A DNA stretch of 64,000 bases from Geminicoccaceae bacterium SCSIO 64248 (lineage in GTDB: Bacteria > Pseudomonadota > Alphaproteobacteria > Geminicoccales > Geminicoccaceae): NCBI GenBank assembly GCA_029814805.1, contig CP122394.1, positions 248,001 through 312,000 on the forward strand. The letters are read 5' to 3'. The position numbers and the translations under genes are program-made. How positions within the stretch are numbered: position 1 is the stretch's first letter; each line of letters starts with the position of its first letter. This document shows positions 36,592-43,470 of this stretch, piece after piece. The notes under the pieces are model-generated. The model worked only from the letters and a program-made list of their open reading frames with translations, searched no databases and was not told the origin of the DNA.

Positions 36592-37293
36592 TCACGAGAG
36601 CAAGGGGCCGGCGTCGCCTTCCTTGACCGGCGCCGACATCTCCGGCGTCGGTGTCAGGTGACTGTTCTTCGCCTCGTCGATCACACGCCAAGCGGTCATC
36701 GCCTCGGCAGGATAGGGCTGGAGCACCTCGAACGGCAGCGGCCCGGGCTCGATCCAGGTCCGGGCCGCGCGGCCCTGCAGCATCACCGGCATGCGATCGT
36801 GGACACGCATCGCCGCGTTGGCCTCGCCGATCAGCACCGTATAGCTGTCGATGTGCTCGCCGCTCTTCGGGTCAAGCGCGTCCGACCAGAGGCCGGCTAT
36901 GAAGAACGGCTCCTCGGACGTCAACGCGTAGTACGACCAGGGTGCGGCGCCCTTCTCACGCGCTTTCTTCTCCGGCTCCCAGAAGCCACTGCACGGCACC
37001 AGGCAGCGCTTGCTCTGCACCGCCTTCCACGGCCAGCCCGAAAGCTTGTCGGTGCGGGCGTTGTTGAGCGGGTAGAGCGGCGGCTCCTTGGCGCCCGGCG
37101 GCACCAGGCTCCAGCGCGCCCACGACCACCTGAGTTCACCCCCAGGATCCGGCCGGAGGATCAGGCCGCGCTGCTTGATGCCGATCCGCCAGCGCGGCTC
37201 GAACCGATCCAGATCTGGGATCGGCAGCTGCATCTGCCGGGCCAGCAGGAGCACCTCGTCTCGGCTGTGGTGCATGGTGTAGGCGTTGCACAT
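36592..37293 (-). CDS. SOS-response-associated peptidase, HMCES/YedK family
   Basis: A 233-residue SRAP protein that forms a covalent thiazolidine link with abasic sites in single-stranded DNA. The catalytic Cys2 is exposed after Met removal (MCNAYTMHHS). Other active-site parts are PLNNARTDKL, RCLVPCSGFWEPE with the conserved Glu, and the His in VHDRMPVML. ATG 37293 gives Cys at position 2, which fixes the start. It follows the small gene at 37562-37296 with a two-base gap, so they form an operon. It fits functionally with the SOS mutagenesis cassette 2 kb away. Confidence 0.9.
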   Translation of the reverse strand: MCNAYTMHHSRDEVLLLARQMQLPIPDLDRFEPRWRIGIKQRGLILRPDPGGELRWSWARWSLVPPGAKEPPLYPLNNARTDKLSGWPWKAVQSKRCLVPCSGFWEPEKKAREKGAAPWSYYALTSEEPFFIAGLWSDALDPKSGEHIDSYTVLIGEANAAMRVHDRMPVMLQGRAARTWIEPGPLPFEVLQPYPAEAMTAWRVIDEAKNSHLTPTPEMSAPVKEGDAGPLLS

Positions 37294-37295
37294 GG

Positions 37296-37562
37296 TTATC
37301 GGCCTTCCGGTGCCGAAATGCGCGATCCCAGGCCGTCGCCGCCCAGATCGCAGCCGGCAGGCATCTCGACGGTCCCGCCGGCGGCTACGATGAGCGCCAT
37401 CGCCTTTTCCAGGGCAACGGGTGTCGGCAGGCTGTTCTGGTCGAGCGCGGTCAGGCTCTCGGACCAAAGCTCGCGGATGACCTCGGCGACCGTAAGGCCG
37501 CACGCCTCGGCCGTTCCGGTCAGCTGCGCGTATAGATCGTCGGGGATCTCAACCACGGGCAT
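37296..37562 (-). CDS. Small protein of an SOS-linked family (88 aa)
   Basis: Begins MPVVEIPDDLYAQLTGTAEA (a ribbon-helix or short helical start) and ends with LPTPVALEKAMALIVAAGGT then a GDGLGSR segment. The second half resembles the minus-strand protein at 38324-38584 (LPSPEAIEQAKTLIEDAGGS, EDGLGGR). The two are therefore paralogues. It sits directly ahead of the SRAP peptidase gene. Function unknown; antitoxin-like DNA binding is possible, with N-terminal resemblance to small regulators. Confidence 0.6.
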   Translation of the reverse strand: MPVVEIPDDLYAQLTGTAEACGLTVAEVIRELWSESLTALDQNSLPTPVALEKAMALIVAAGGTVEMPAGCDLGGDGLGSRISAPEGR

Positions 37563-37880
37563 GGTCAGGCCGTCTCCTTCTCGACTCCGTCGTTCATGAG
37601 CGCTCGTAGCGATACCCTAGGCGTCATACAGTTTGGGGATGCCCGGCACTGCCCCTACTTGGCCGCAGCTGATTCAGTGGTGGGCTTCGAGGCTCTCCAT
37701 TGGACAAACATGAACGCGGCGTCGCTGCCGGGGAACTCGATGAAAAAGCGCGGCAAAACCCTTCGTTAATGTCGAGACGCCATATCCCGCCTGACGTGTG
37801 CAGGGCGAGTGAGCTCATTGCATCGGCTGCGACCGCCCAAGAGCCGTCATCGGGCCGGTTCCCAATTCGGGCAATCTCGT
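37563..37880 (+). other. Intergenic, no gene seen
   Basis: About 320 bases with scattered short frames on both strands, none with family features. No SOS box of the GTTC-N7-GTTC type was found ahead of the 37562 gene. The right edge passes into parD-like remnants. Confidence 0.35.
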
Positions 37881-37999
37881 CTTCATTTTGCACAGGTTAA
37901 AGCTCTGCAAGCGGCGTTGATTCAAGGCGAAAGTCCGTCGAGCCTTAGCCGTTCGACTTCGATGCCTTCAAGGCGCGAAAGCGTGGGGACCCTGGATGA
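37881..37999 (+). pseudogene. Remnant of a ParD-type antitoxin gene
   Basis: One frame encodes HFAQVKALQAALIQGES, the C-terminal helix of ParD antitoxins. After a frameshift the DNA encodes PFDFDAFKARKRGDPG and TGA at 37997, the usual ParD ending. An in-frame TAG and the shift separate the parts, and the DNA-binding N-terminus is missing. Its end lies three bases before the parE start. Confidence 0.6.
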
Positions 38000-38002
38000 A
38001 AG

Positions 38003-38455
38003 GTGAGGGGCTTTACCCTCCCACCGGCTGTGATTTCCGACCCGGAAGACCTCTGGACTTACACGGCGATGCACTGGAGCGCTGATCACGCTGTGCGCTG
38101 CACGGATGAAATCCGTGATGCCTGCATCGCCCTTGCGGCTGGCTCAAAACGAGGCCGCACTATGGATGACCGGCGCGGCTACCTGAAATCCACCGTCAGC
38201 GCGTATGTGATCTGCTATCAGGAACGAAACGACCGTATCGAGGTCATCCGCATTCTTCACGCGCGCATGAACGTTACCGGCATCTGGGGGCGGTTCGCCG
38301 AAGCCACCGGCGCACACTCGTTCCTACCGCTCCCCTTCGATGAGCTGATAGCGGCCGCCCAACCCATCCTCCTCCGGATCGTAATCATCCGGCAGGAGCA
38401 CGCTGCCGCCAGCGTCCTCGATCAGGGTTTTTGCCTGCTCGATCGCCTCGGGTGA
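38003..38455 (+). CDS. ParE-type toxin with abnormal C-terminal read-through
   Basis: Residues 1-91 match the RelE/ParE toxin family (MRGFTLPPAVISDPEDLWTY, CTDEIRDACIALAAGSKRGR, AYVICYQERNDRIEVIRILH, ARMN). Members normally stop a few residues after RILHxRMD. Here the frame runs on for about 55 residues, mostly antisense to the gene at 38324-38584, so the original stop was lost by rearrangement. GTG 38003 fits the family start. With its antitoxin gene broken, an active toxin would be dangerous, so it is likely inactive, or neutralised elsewhere. Confidence 0.6.
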   Translation: MRGFTLPPAVISDPEDLWTYTAMHWSADHAVRCTDEIRDACIALAAGSKRGRTMDDRRGYLKSTVSAYVICYQERNDRIEVIRILHARMNVTGIWGRFAEATGAHSFLPLPFDELIAAAQPILLRIVIIRQEHAAASVLDQGFCLLDRLG

Positions 38456-38584
38456 GGGCAGACCGGTCTCGTCGACCCCGGCACCGTAGCGCTCGAGGAC
38501 GTAAGCGAGAAACGCATCGACTGTGCGGCCTTGCTTGGCCGCGGCGAACTCGATGCGAGCTTCCAGGGCGTTCGACAGGAGCAT
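38324..38584 (-). CDS. Small SOS-box-preceded protein, paralogue of the 37296-37562 product (86 aa)
   Basis: Encodes MLLSNALEARIEFAAAKQGR, a helical middle (LAYVLERYGAGVDETG) and the shared module LPSPEAIEQAKTLIEDAGGS then PEEDGLGGRY. A canonical SOS box lies 77 bases upstream. Its 3' half overlaps the read-through tail of the parE-like frame on the other strand; composition favours this strand. Unknown function; regulation by LexA is predicted. Confidence 0.6.
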   Translation of the reverse strand: MLLSNALEARIEFAAAKQGRTVDAFLAYVLERYGAGVDETGLPSPEAIEQAKTLIEDAGGSVLLPDDYDPEEDGLGGRYQLIEGER

Positions 38585-38660
38585 GGGTCATCTCCACCAA
38601 GCCGACGGCATTAGGCTGGAACACCTCGTTCCGGTCGGCCATAAACTGGGTTGATATCCA

Positions 38661-38675
38661 GAACAAAGCACGAAC
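38661..38675 (-). promoter_or_regulatory. LexA (SOS) box upstream of the small gene
   Basis: On the minus strand the sequence is GTTC-GTGCTTT-GTTC, the same pattern as the imuA box with only one spacer base changed. It is placed to control the gene at 38584-38324. Confidence 0.75.
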
Positions 38676-39113
38676 ATTGACGAGTGTCGAGGAGCCGCCG
38701 CATCCGCCGGTACAATACGTGATCCGGCTTAAGCACCTGAACCGGTTTCATGAGGTCAGGACCGTCTTTGGCCGCTGCAGTCGCTATGCCTCGCGTGCCG
38801 GTCGGACGCATCATCGCCGGCTAGGCCGAGGCCCGCTCGCTTCGCGATTGCGAAGTCGACTGCGCTGCGCAGTCTGTGGCAATCGCACGGGCAACTGTTT
38901 CGAGACTCATCGAAGGCGTTTTGCGAATGTGCTCCCTGTGGATGGCCCCGGTCTGCACACGACAAGCCGAGCAATGAGTGAGGATCTCGCCCCGCTCGAT
39001 GGTGCAATCACGGCGCTCGCTCTAGTGACGCTCCGCCGCAAGGCCCGTCCACGCTGGCCGTAAATATAAACAGCGTGTATACGTTATCATCATGCGATGA
39101 GGTGAGATAGCTG
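38676..39113 (+). other. Intergenic, no confident gene
   Basis: About 440 bases without recognisable coding sequence. The last 60 bases are AT-rich (tataaacagcgtgtatacg around 39063) and probably hold the promoter and operator of the following toxin-antitoxin pair; GTATAC at its centre is self-complementary. Confidence 0.35.
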
Positions 39114-39386
39114 ATGACGAAAGAAGCGGTGTTTACCATGAAACTTGAGCCGGACCTTCGTGCCGCGTTTTTGGCTGAGGCCGCCGCTGAAGACCGTCCG
39201 GCCTCACAGATCGCGCGCGAGCTGATGCGGGCCTACATCGAGGAACGCCGTCGCTCCCGCGAATACGACGCCTTTGTTCAGGCGAAGATCGATAAGGCCC
39301 GATCGTCGGCTCGAGCCGGCGCCAGCCGGTCCAACGCTGAAGTTGCAGCTGAGTTTGCCGCCCGGCGTGCGCAGGTCGTCAGATAG
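39114..39386 (+). CDS. RelB/ParD-like antitoxin
   Basis: A 90-residue protein with a ribbon-helix-helix start (VFTMKLEPDLRAAFLAEAAA, then RPASQIARELMRAYIEER) and a charged, probably disordered toxin-binding tail (NAEVAAEFAARRAQVVR). ATG 39114 follows GGTGAG. The toxin gene starts two bases after its stop. The pair would serve as plasmid addiction or phage defence, and the antitoxin should repress the promoter. Confidence 0.8.
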   Translation: MTKEAVFTMKLEPDLRAAFLAEAAAEDRPASQIARELMRAYIEERRRSREYDAFVQAKIDKARSSARAGASRSNAEVAAEFAARRAQVVR

Positions 39387-39388
39387 AC

Positions 39389-39667
39389 GTGGACGTCTTC
39401 TGGACGCCCGAGGCGGAGCGCGACCGCCTTGCCGTGTGGGAGCATATCTTCACCGACAATCCCAAAGCGGCCGTCGCGATGGACGAGCTGTTCGATGACG
39501 CTGTCCTGCGCCTTGCGGAGTACCCAAACCTCGGGACAGTGGGCCGAGCTTCGGGAACACGCGAGCTTCTCCCCCATGAGAGCTACCGCATCATCTACGA
39601 AATAAGAGACAACGCCATACGGATCTTGGCGGTCGTGCACACCGCAAGGCTATGGCCAAAAGGATGA
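39389..39667 (+). CDS. RelE/ParE-family toxin
   Basis: A 92-residue RelE/ParE-fold protein: VFWTPEAERDRLAVWEHIFT, DDAVLRLAEYPNLGTVGRAS, then the C-terminal strands TRELLPHESYRIIYEIRDNA and RILAVVHTARLWP. The terminal VHTARLWP matches the RelE/ParE pattern. The start codon is GTG 39389. All family segments are present, so it is likely active, as mRNA endonuclease or gyrase poison; the sequence does not decide. Confidence 0.85.
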   Translation: MDVFWTPEAERDRLAVWEHIFTDNPKAAVAMDELFDDAVLRLAEYPNLGTVGRASGTRELLPHESYRIIYEIRDNAIRILAVVHTARLWPKG

Positions 39668-39745
39668 GAGCACTTTGATACTCAAACCGATCCGTGAAGG
39701 CGTGCTAAGGGCCGGAAAGCCGCGCATCATGGGGCTTCCCTCGCC

Positions 39746-39985
39746 TCACTCGCCCGTGCCGGGTATTTTGGTCGGGCTCCATCCGATCGTGTTGTTGATC
39801 GAGGCGTGCCGGTTCGGGCTCGACGTCTCCCAGGTCGGCGAGTAGCCGACCGGCTCGGCCATGTCGTGCTTGTACACGTTGCGGAACTGGCGCTGCATAG
39901 TCGCACGCATGCTTTTCTGCCGGTTAGCCTGAGTGCGTGCTTCGGCATCGCGTTGCGCCCGCTGGACGCGATGGTCTTTACGCAT
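39746..39985 (-). CDS. Small hypothetical protein ending the trbB operon (79 aa)
   Basis: ATG 39985 lies inside the last codons of trbB (overlap ATGCGTAA). It encodes a basic start (MRKDHRVQRAQRDAEARTQA) and a polar end WSPTKIPGTGE. Third codon positions are strongly G or C, unlike the competing frames. No family is recognised. Position suggests a transfer accessory role. Confidence 0.5.
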   Translation of the reverse strand: MRKDHRVQRAQRDAEARTQANRQKSMRATMQRQFRNVYKHDMAEPVGYSPTWETSSPNRHASINNTIGWSPTKIPGTGE

Positions 39986-40904
39986 CCTTGTTCTCCCAGA
40001 TTTCGGTGATATGGCGTCGATCGCCGCGGCCGTCGATCTGCACCACGGCATCGATCGCGCGCTCGACCGTCTCGAAGCGAAAGGCCGGCTGGGCTTCGAG
40101 CACGAGCGTGTGCAGGCGGTCGAGAGCTTCGCGTGCACCGTTGGAGTGCAGGGTGAACAGCGAGCCGCTATGGCCGGTGTTCAGCGCACGCACCAGCTCG
40201 AGCGCCTCGGGGCCTCGCACCTCGCCGACGATGATGCGATCGGGCCGGCCGCGCAGGGCCGAGCGCAGGCAGACATCCATCTCCATCACGCCCGCGATCG
40301 CCTCGAGCGCCACCCAATGCGCACGCGGCGACAGGCCATCCTCGGCCGTCAGCATCAGCTCGCGCGGATCTTCGATCGTGATGATACGCTCGTCCCTCGG
40401 GATCATGCCGAGCAGGGTGCGGAGCAGGGTGGTCTTGCCGGACCCAACGCTGCCCGACACGATCACGGTCTTGCGCGCCAGGACGAGCTGACTCAGTTGC
40501 TCGGCCTGGTCCTCGCTCATCACGCCGGTTTCGACATAGCGCTCGAGCGGGATGGCCAGACGGCGCAGCTTGCGCAGCGCCATGGTCGGTCGCTGCACCA
40601 CGGGCGGCCGCCAGAACGACACGCGCCAGTCCGGTGGCATCAGCACGGAGACGAACGGCCGTTTCTCGGAGAACACCGTGTCGTTGTAGGCCGTGGCGTT
40701 CAGCGCGGCGGCCAGGACGGTGTCGTCGTCGAGGCCGCACGGATCGTGCAGACGCAGCTCGCCGCCGATGTCGACCACGACCGGACCACCATCGTACAGC
40801 ACCTCGGTCAGCGCCGGTTCGCGCTCGGCCAGTTCCAGGAACGGCCGCAGGCGGGCTTCGAAGAAGCCTTTGGCGACCTCACGCGGATGACGGCTCACCA
40901 CCAT
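39978..40904 (-). CDS. trbB: Type IV secretion ATPase TrbB/VirB11
   Basis: A 308-residue hexameric ATPase of the secretion AAA class that powers pilus assembly and DNA transfer at the inner membrane. Seen: N-terminal domain, Walker A GSVGSGKTTLLRTLLG (about 150-165), Asp box TIEDPREL, Walker B-like RPDRIIVGEVRGPEA, and His box NTGHSGSLFTLHSNG. ATG 40904 overlaps the upstream membrane protein gene by ten bases; an ATG at 40931 is in frame but would lie deep in that gene. Transcribed with the AAA+ ATPase gene. Confidence 0.9.
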   Translation of the reverse strand: MVVSRHPREVAKGFFEARLRPFLELAEREPALTEVLYDGGPVVVDIGGELRLHDPCGLDDDTVLAAALNATAYNDTVFSEKRPFVSVLMPPDWRVSFWRPPVVQRPTMALRKLRRLAIPLERYVETGVMSEDQAEQLSQLVLARKTVIVSGSVGSGKTTLLRTLLGMIPRDERIITIEDPRELMLTAEDGLSPRAHWVALEAIAGVMEMDVCLRSALRGRPDRIIVGEVRGPEALELVRALNTGHSGSLFTLHSNGAREALDRLHTLVLEAQPAFRFETVERAIDAVVQIDGRGDRRHITEIWENKDA

Positions 40905-41233
40905 TCGCCTTCGCCGGGAGGCCGCCGCCAAGTGTTTGGGATGTGAGCCCGATCGACCGTGAGAATCCGCCAGACGATGAGCGAACCGATGATGGCGAAG
41001 ACCAGGGTCACGGCGGCTTGCCGCTCCCCCTGAACGAGGCCGATGATGGTGTCGTCAGTGTAGAAGGAGACAAAGACCATGAGAAGAATCAGCAGTCCCC
41101 ATGCGGTTCCAATCATGAGCCGTCCGGCAAACCATTCGAAGGCCCAGCTGACGTTCAGTATGAGGCGCATCGAGCCTGTGGCGGCTTTCTCCCCGATTCG
41201 AACAACGTCCTGTTCGGTTCGCGGCAGCTTCAT
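40895..41233 (-). CDS. Small membrane protein between AAA+ ATPase and trbB (112 aa)
   Basis: Two hydrophobic helices (LMIGTAWGLLILLMVFVSFY, about 39-58, and AAVTLVFAIIGSLIVWRILT, about 73-92) between charged ends. Its ATG overlaps the AAA+ gene stop (ATGA) and its stop overlaps trbB, so it is firmly in the operon. No family recognised; perhaps a partner of the membrane AAA+ protein. Confidence 0.7.
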   Translation of the reverse strand: MKLPRTEQDVVRIGEKAATGSMRLILNVSWAFEWFAGRLMIGTAWGLLILLMVFVSFYTDDTIIGLVQGERQAAVTLVFAIIGSLIVWRILTVDRAHIPNTWRRPPGEGEWW

Positions 41234-43470
41234 CGTGCCTCTCCTTTGGCAAAATCTTCCGGACGGAGGGTAACGGTCTCCGGTTGGCCGGCCGCCAAGG
41301 CGCGCATGACCGCGCGTTGCTCGGCTTGTCCGATCAGACCACGCAGATCGCGACCGGACGCATCGGGACTTTCGTGAGCCAGCTGGCTGGCGAGCGCTTC
41401 GGCATCGCCATCGAGCGGCTTGTCACGCAACAGAGCGAGCACGATACGCCGGCGCTCGTCCTCGCTCGGCAGCGGCACCGTGATCGTCCGGGTGAACCGC
41501 GAACGAATCGCCGGATCGATCACCTCGGGTCGGTTGCTTGCTGCCAGGACGAAGACATGACCGGCGTTTGCCGTGACGCCGTCCATCTCCTGCAAAAGCT
41601 GGCCGACGATCTCACCGACAGCACTGTCGACCGTCAGACCTCCGCGCACCGGCGCCAGGATGTCGAGCTCGTCGATGAACAGGATGGCAGGCGCGGCTTC
41701 GCGCGCTCTTGTGAAGAGATCCCGCACCCGCTCACCGCTTTGACCGACCACGCCGGCTTTGAGCTCGGCCGTGCTGCCGGCGATGAAGTGCAGGCCGCTC
41801 TCCTGCGCGATCGTGCGCGCGATCTGCGTCTTGCCGGTGCCCGGCGGGCCGGACAGCATCAGGCCGCGCGGCAGGTCCACGCCACGGGCAGTCAGGGCCG
41901 CGGCGTGTTGCAGCATGCCGGCAACGGACTGCAATTCGCTCAAGGTGTCCTCGGCCAGGACGAGCCGATCCCAGCTCGCCTTGATGTCGACCACGGTCGA
42001 ACCCTGCTTGCGCCAGCGGGCGGTGTGCTTGGTCAGCAGCTCGGGCGTGATCGCCCCATCCTCGCCAATCGCCCGCATCAGACGACCCGCGAGGCTCGAC
42101 AGGTCACGCCCGGCCATGCCGGTGGTCAGCTCGGCTGACCGGTCGGGCAGGGGCGCTTGATAACCGCGTGTGGTCAGTTCGCGACGCAGGATCGTCTCGC
42201 GGCTCGACGCCGACGGCAGGCCAATCTCGACCTCCTCACCGAAGCGCGACAGGATCGCCGGATCGATCGTGTCACGTCGGTTGGTGGCGCCGACCACCCA
42301 GACCGTGCCCTGCTTGCCGAAGCCGTCCCACTCCGACAGGAACGTGGTCAGGATCTCCTGCAGGAAGCTGTCGGGCCGCATGGTCCGCCGCGAGAACAGG
42401 CCGTCACATTCGTCGACGAACAGCACCGCGCGCGGTTCATTCAAAGCGCGCTGCCAGAGTTCGCGGGTTCGTTGCCCGCTCATGCCCGTCCACTCCGCTT
42501 TGAGATCAGGCAGTGATATCGGGTAGAACGCGCATCCGATCCGAGCAGCCAGCGCACGAGCGATCAGCGTCTTGCCCGTGCCGGGAGGGCCATGGAGCAG
42601 CAGCCCACCGGAGGCGGTCGAGCGGCCTTCGCTGAACGCCTCTGCGAGGCCGTCCAATTCCGTTTGGACATCGGCCTCGATCACCACGCTCGCCCAGGGA
42701 TCGCCGCCGCCGGCGCTGCCGCTACGCAGCGGCGTCGGCGCGCTGCGCGTCTGCCCGATCCGCCGCCAGGTCGTGCACTGCTCATCGAATTGCTCGGCCA
42801 ACCGACGCACGGCGCGACGGGGCCGGGGCAGGGCGTCCTTGACCTGGACACGATGGGGGAACGACGTCACCGCCTGGCGACCTTCGGCGGTCAGATGCAC
42901 CAGCGCCACCATCGGCCCGAACCGGCGGAACACGCCGACCACCAGATCACCGGGCGCGCTCGTCCCGATCGAAGGACCGTTGATGATGTCGAAGCCGCTC
43001 GAGCTCCTGCCGACCCGGGCGGCGAGGTAGCGTCCACTCGTCGGTCCGCTCGCCTGGGTCTGCATCAGGCGCAGGTTGAAGCCGAGCAGAAGAACGGTCG
43101 GCCACAACCAGAACTCGGTGATCAGCGCTGCCGTGAGGCACGCCATCAACCAGATCGTGACCTGGCCCGGCCAAAAGCTGTTCACGACCTGGGAGGCAAT
43201 CACCCAGGCCATCGCGGAGGCCAGGGATGGCAGCCACATCAGCGGCGGACGACCGGATCCCGCGGCCGCAACCGGGGCAGGCTTGTCGGAATGGAACTGA
43301 GAGTCTTGGGTAAAATAGCGGCGCCAAAACGGTGGCAGCACCAGCTTCGCCAGGACACGATGGGCGTAGGCAGGGCGTAGGATCGGATCGATCCGCCGTG
43401 CGAAGGCGCGCAGCTGGCGCTCCGCCTTGGATCGTCCCTGGGTTCGTTCCCGTCCGATCACAGCAGCCAT
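41230..43470 (-). CDS. Membrane-anchored double AAA+ ATPase (Cdc48-like)
   Basis: A 746-residue protein. Two membrane helices (about 76-100 and 103-135) precede two AAA+ modules. Module 1 has Walker A HGPPGTGKT (293-301), Walker B VLFVDECDG (349-357) and sensor GATNRRDTIDPAIL. Module 2 has Walker A SGPPGTGKT (540-548), Walker B ILFIDELD (597-604) and AASNRPEVIDPAIRSRF. No protease domain follows, unlike FtsH. The tandem layout recalls Cdc48/p97-type unfoldases. AGGAGGT six bases before ATG 43470 is a near-ideal ribosome-binding site inside the end of the RepC-like gene. Such a protein is not a standard Trb component; it may remodel the secretion machine or degrade/unfold substrates. Confidence 0.82.
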   Translation of the reverse strand: MAAVIGRERTQGRSKAERQLRAFARRIDPILRPAYAHRVLAKLVLPPFWRRYFTQDSQFHSDKPAPVAAAGSGRPPLMWLPSLASAMAWVIASQVVNSFWPGQVTIWLMACLTAALITEFWLWPTVLLLGFNLRLMQTQASGPTSGRYLAARVGRSSSGFDIINGPSIGTSAPGDLVVGVFRRFGPMVALVHLTAEGRQAVTSFPHRVQVKDALPRPRRAVRRLAEQFDEQCTTWRRIGQTRSAPTPLRSGSAGGGDPWASVVIEADVQTELDGLAEAFSEGRSTASGGLLLHGPPGTGKTLIARALAARIGCAFYPISLPDLKAEWTGMSGQRTRELWQRALNEPRAVLFVDECDGLFSRRTMRPDSFLQEILTTFLSEWDGFGKQGTVWVVGATNRRDTIDPAILSRFGEEVEIGLPSASSRETILRRELTTRGYQAPLPDRSAELTTGMAGRDLSSLAGRLMRAIGEDGAITPELLTKHTARWRKQGSTVVDIKASWDRLVLAEDTLSELQSVAGMLQHAAALTARGVDLPRGLMLSGPPGTGKTQIARTIAQESGLHFIAGSTAELKAGVVGQSGERVRDLFTRAREAAPAILFIDELDILAPVRGGLTVDSAVGEIVGQLLQEMDGVTANAGHVFVLAASNRPEVIDPAIRSRFTRTITVPLPSEDERRRIVLALLRDKPLDGDAEALASQLAHESPDASGRDLRGLIGQAEQRAVMRALAAGQPETVTLRPEDFAKGEAR

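Noticed and set aside
37624-37893. Possible 89-residue minus-strand gene
   Set aside because: Ser/Pro-rich with no ribosome-binding site or family; overlaps parD remnants.
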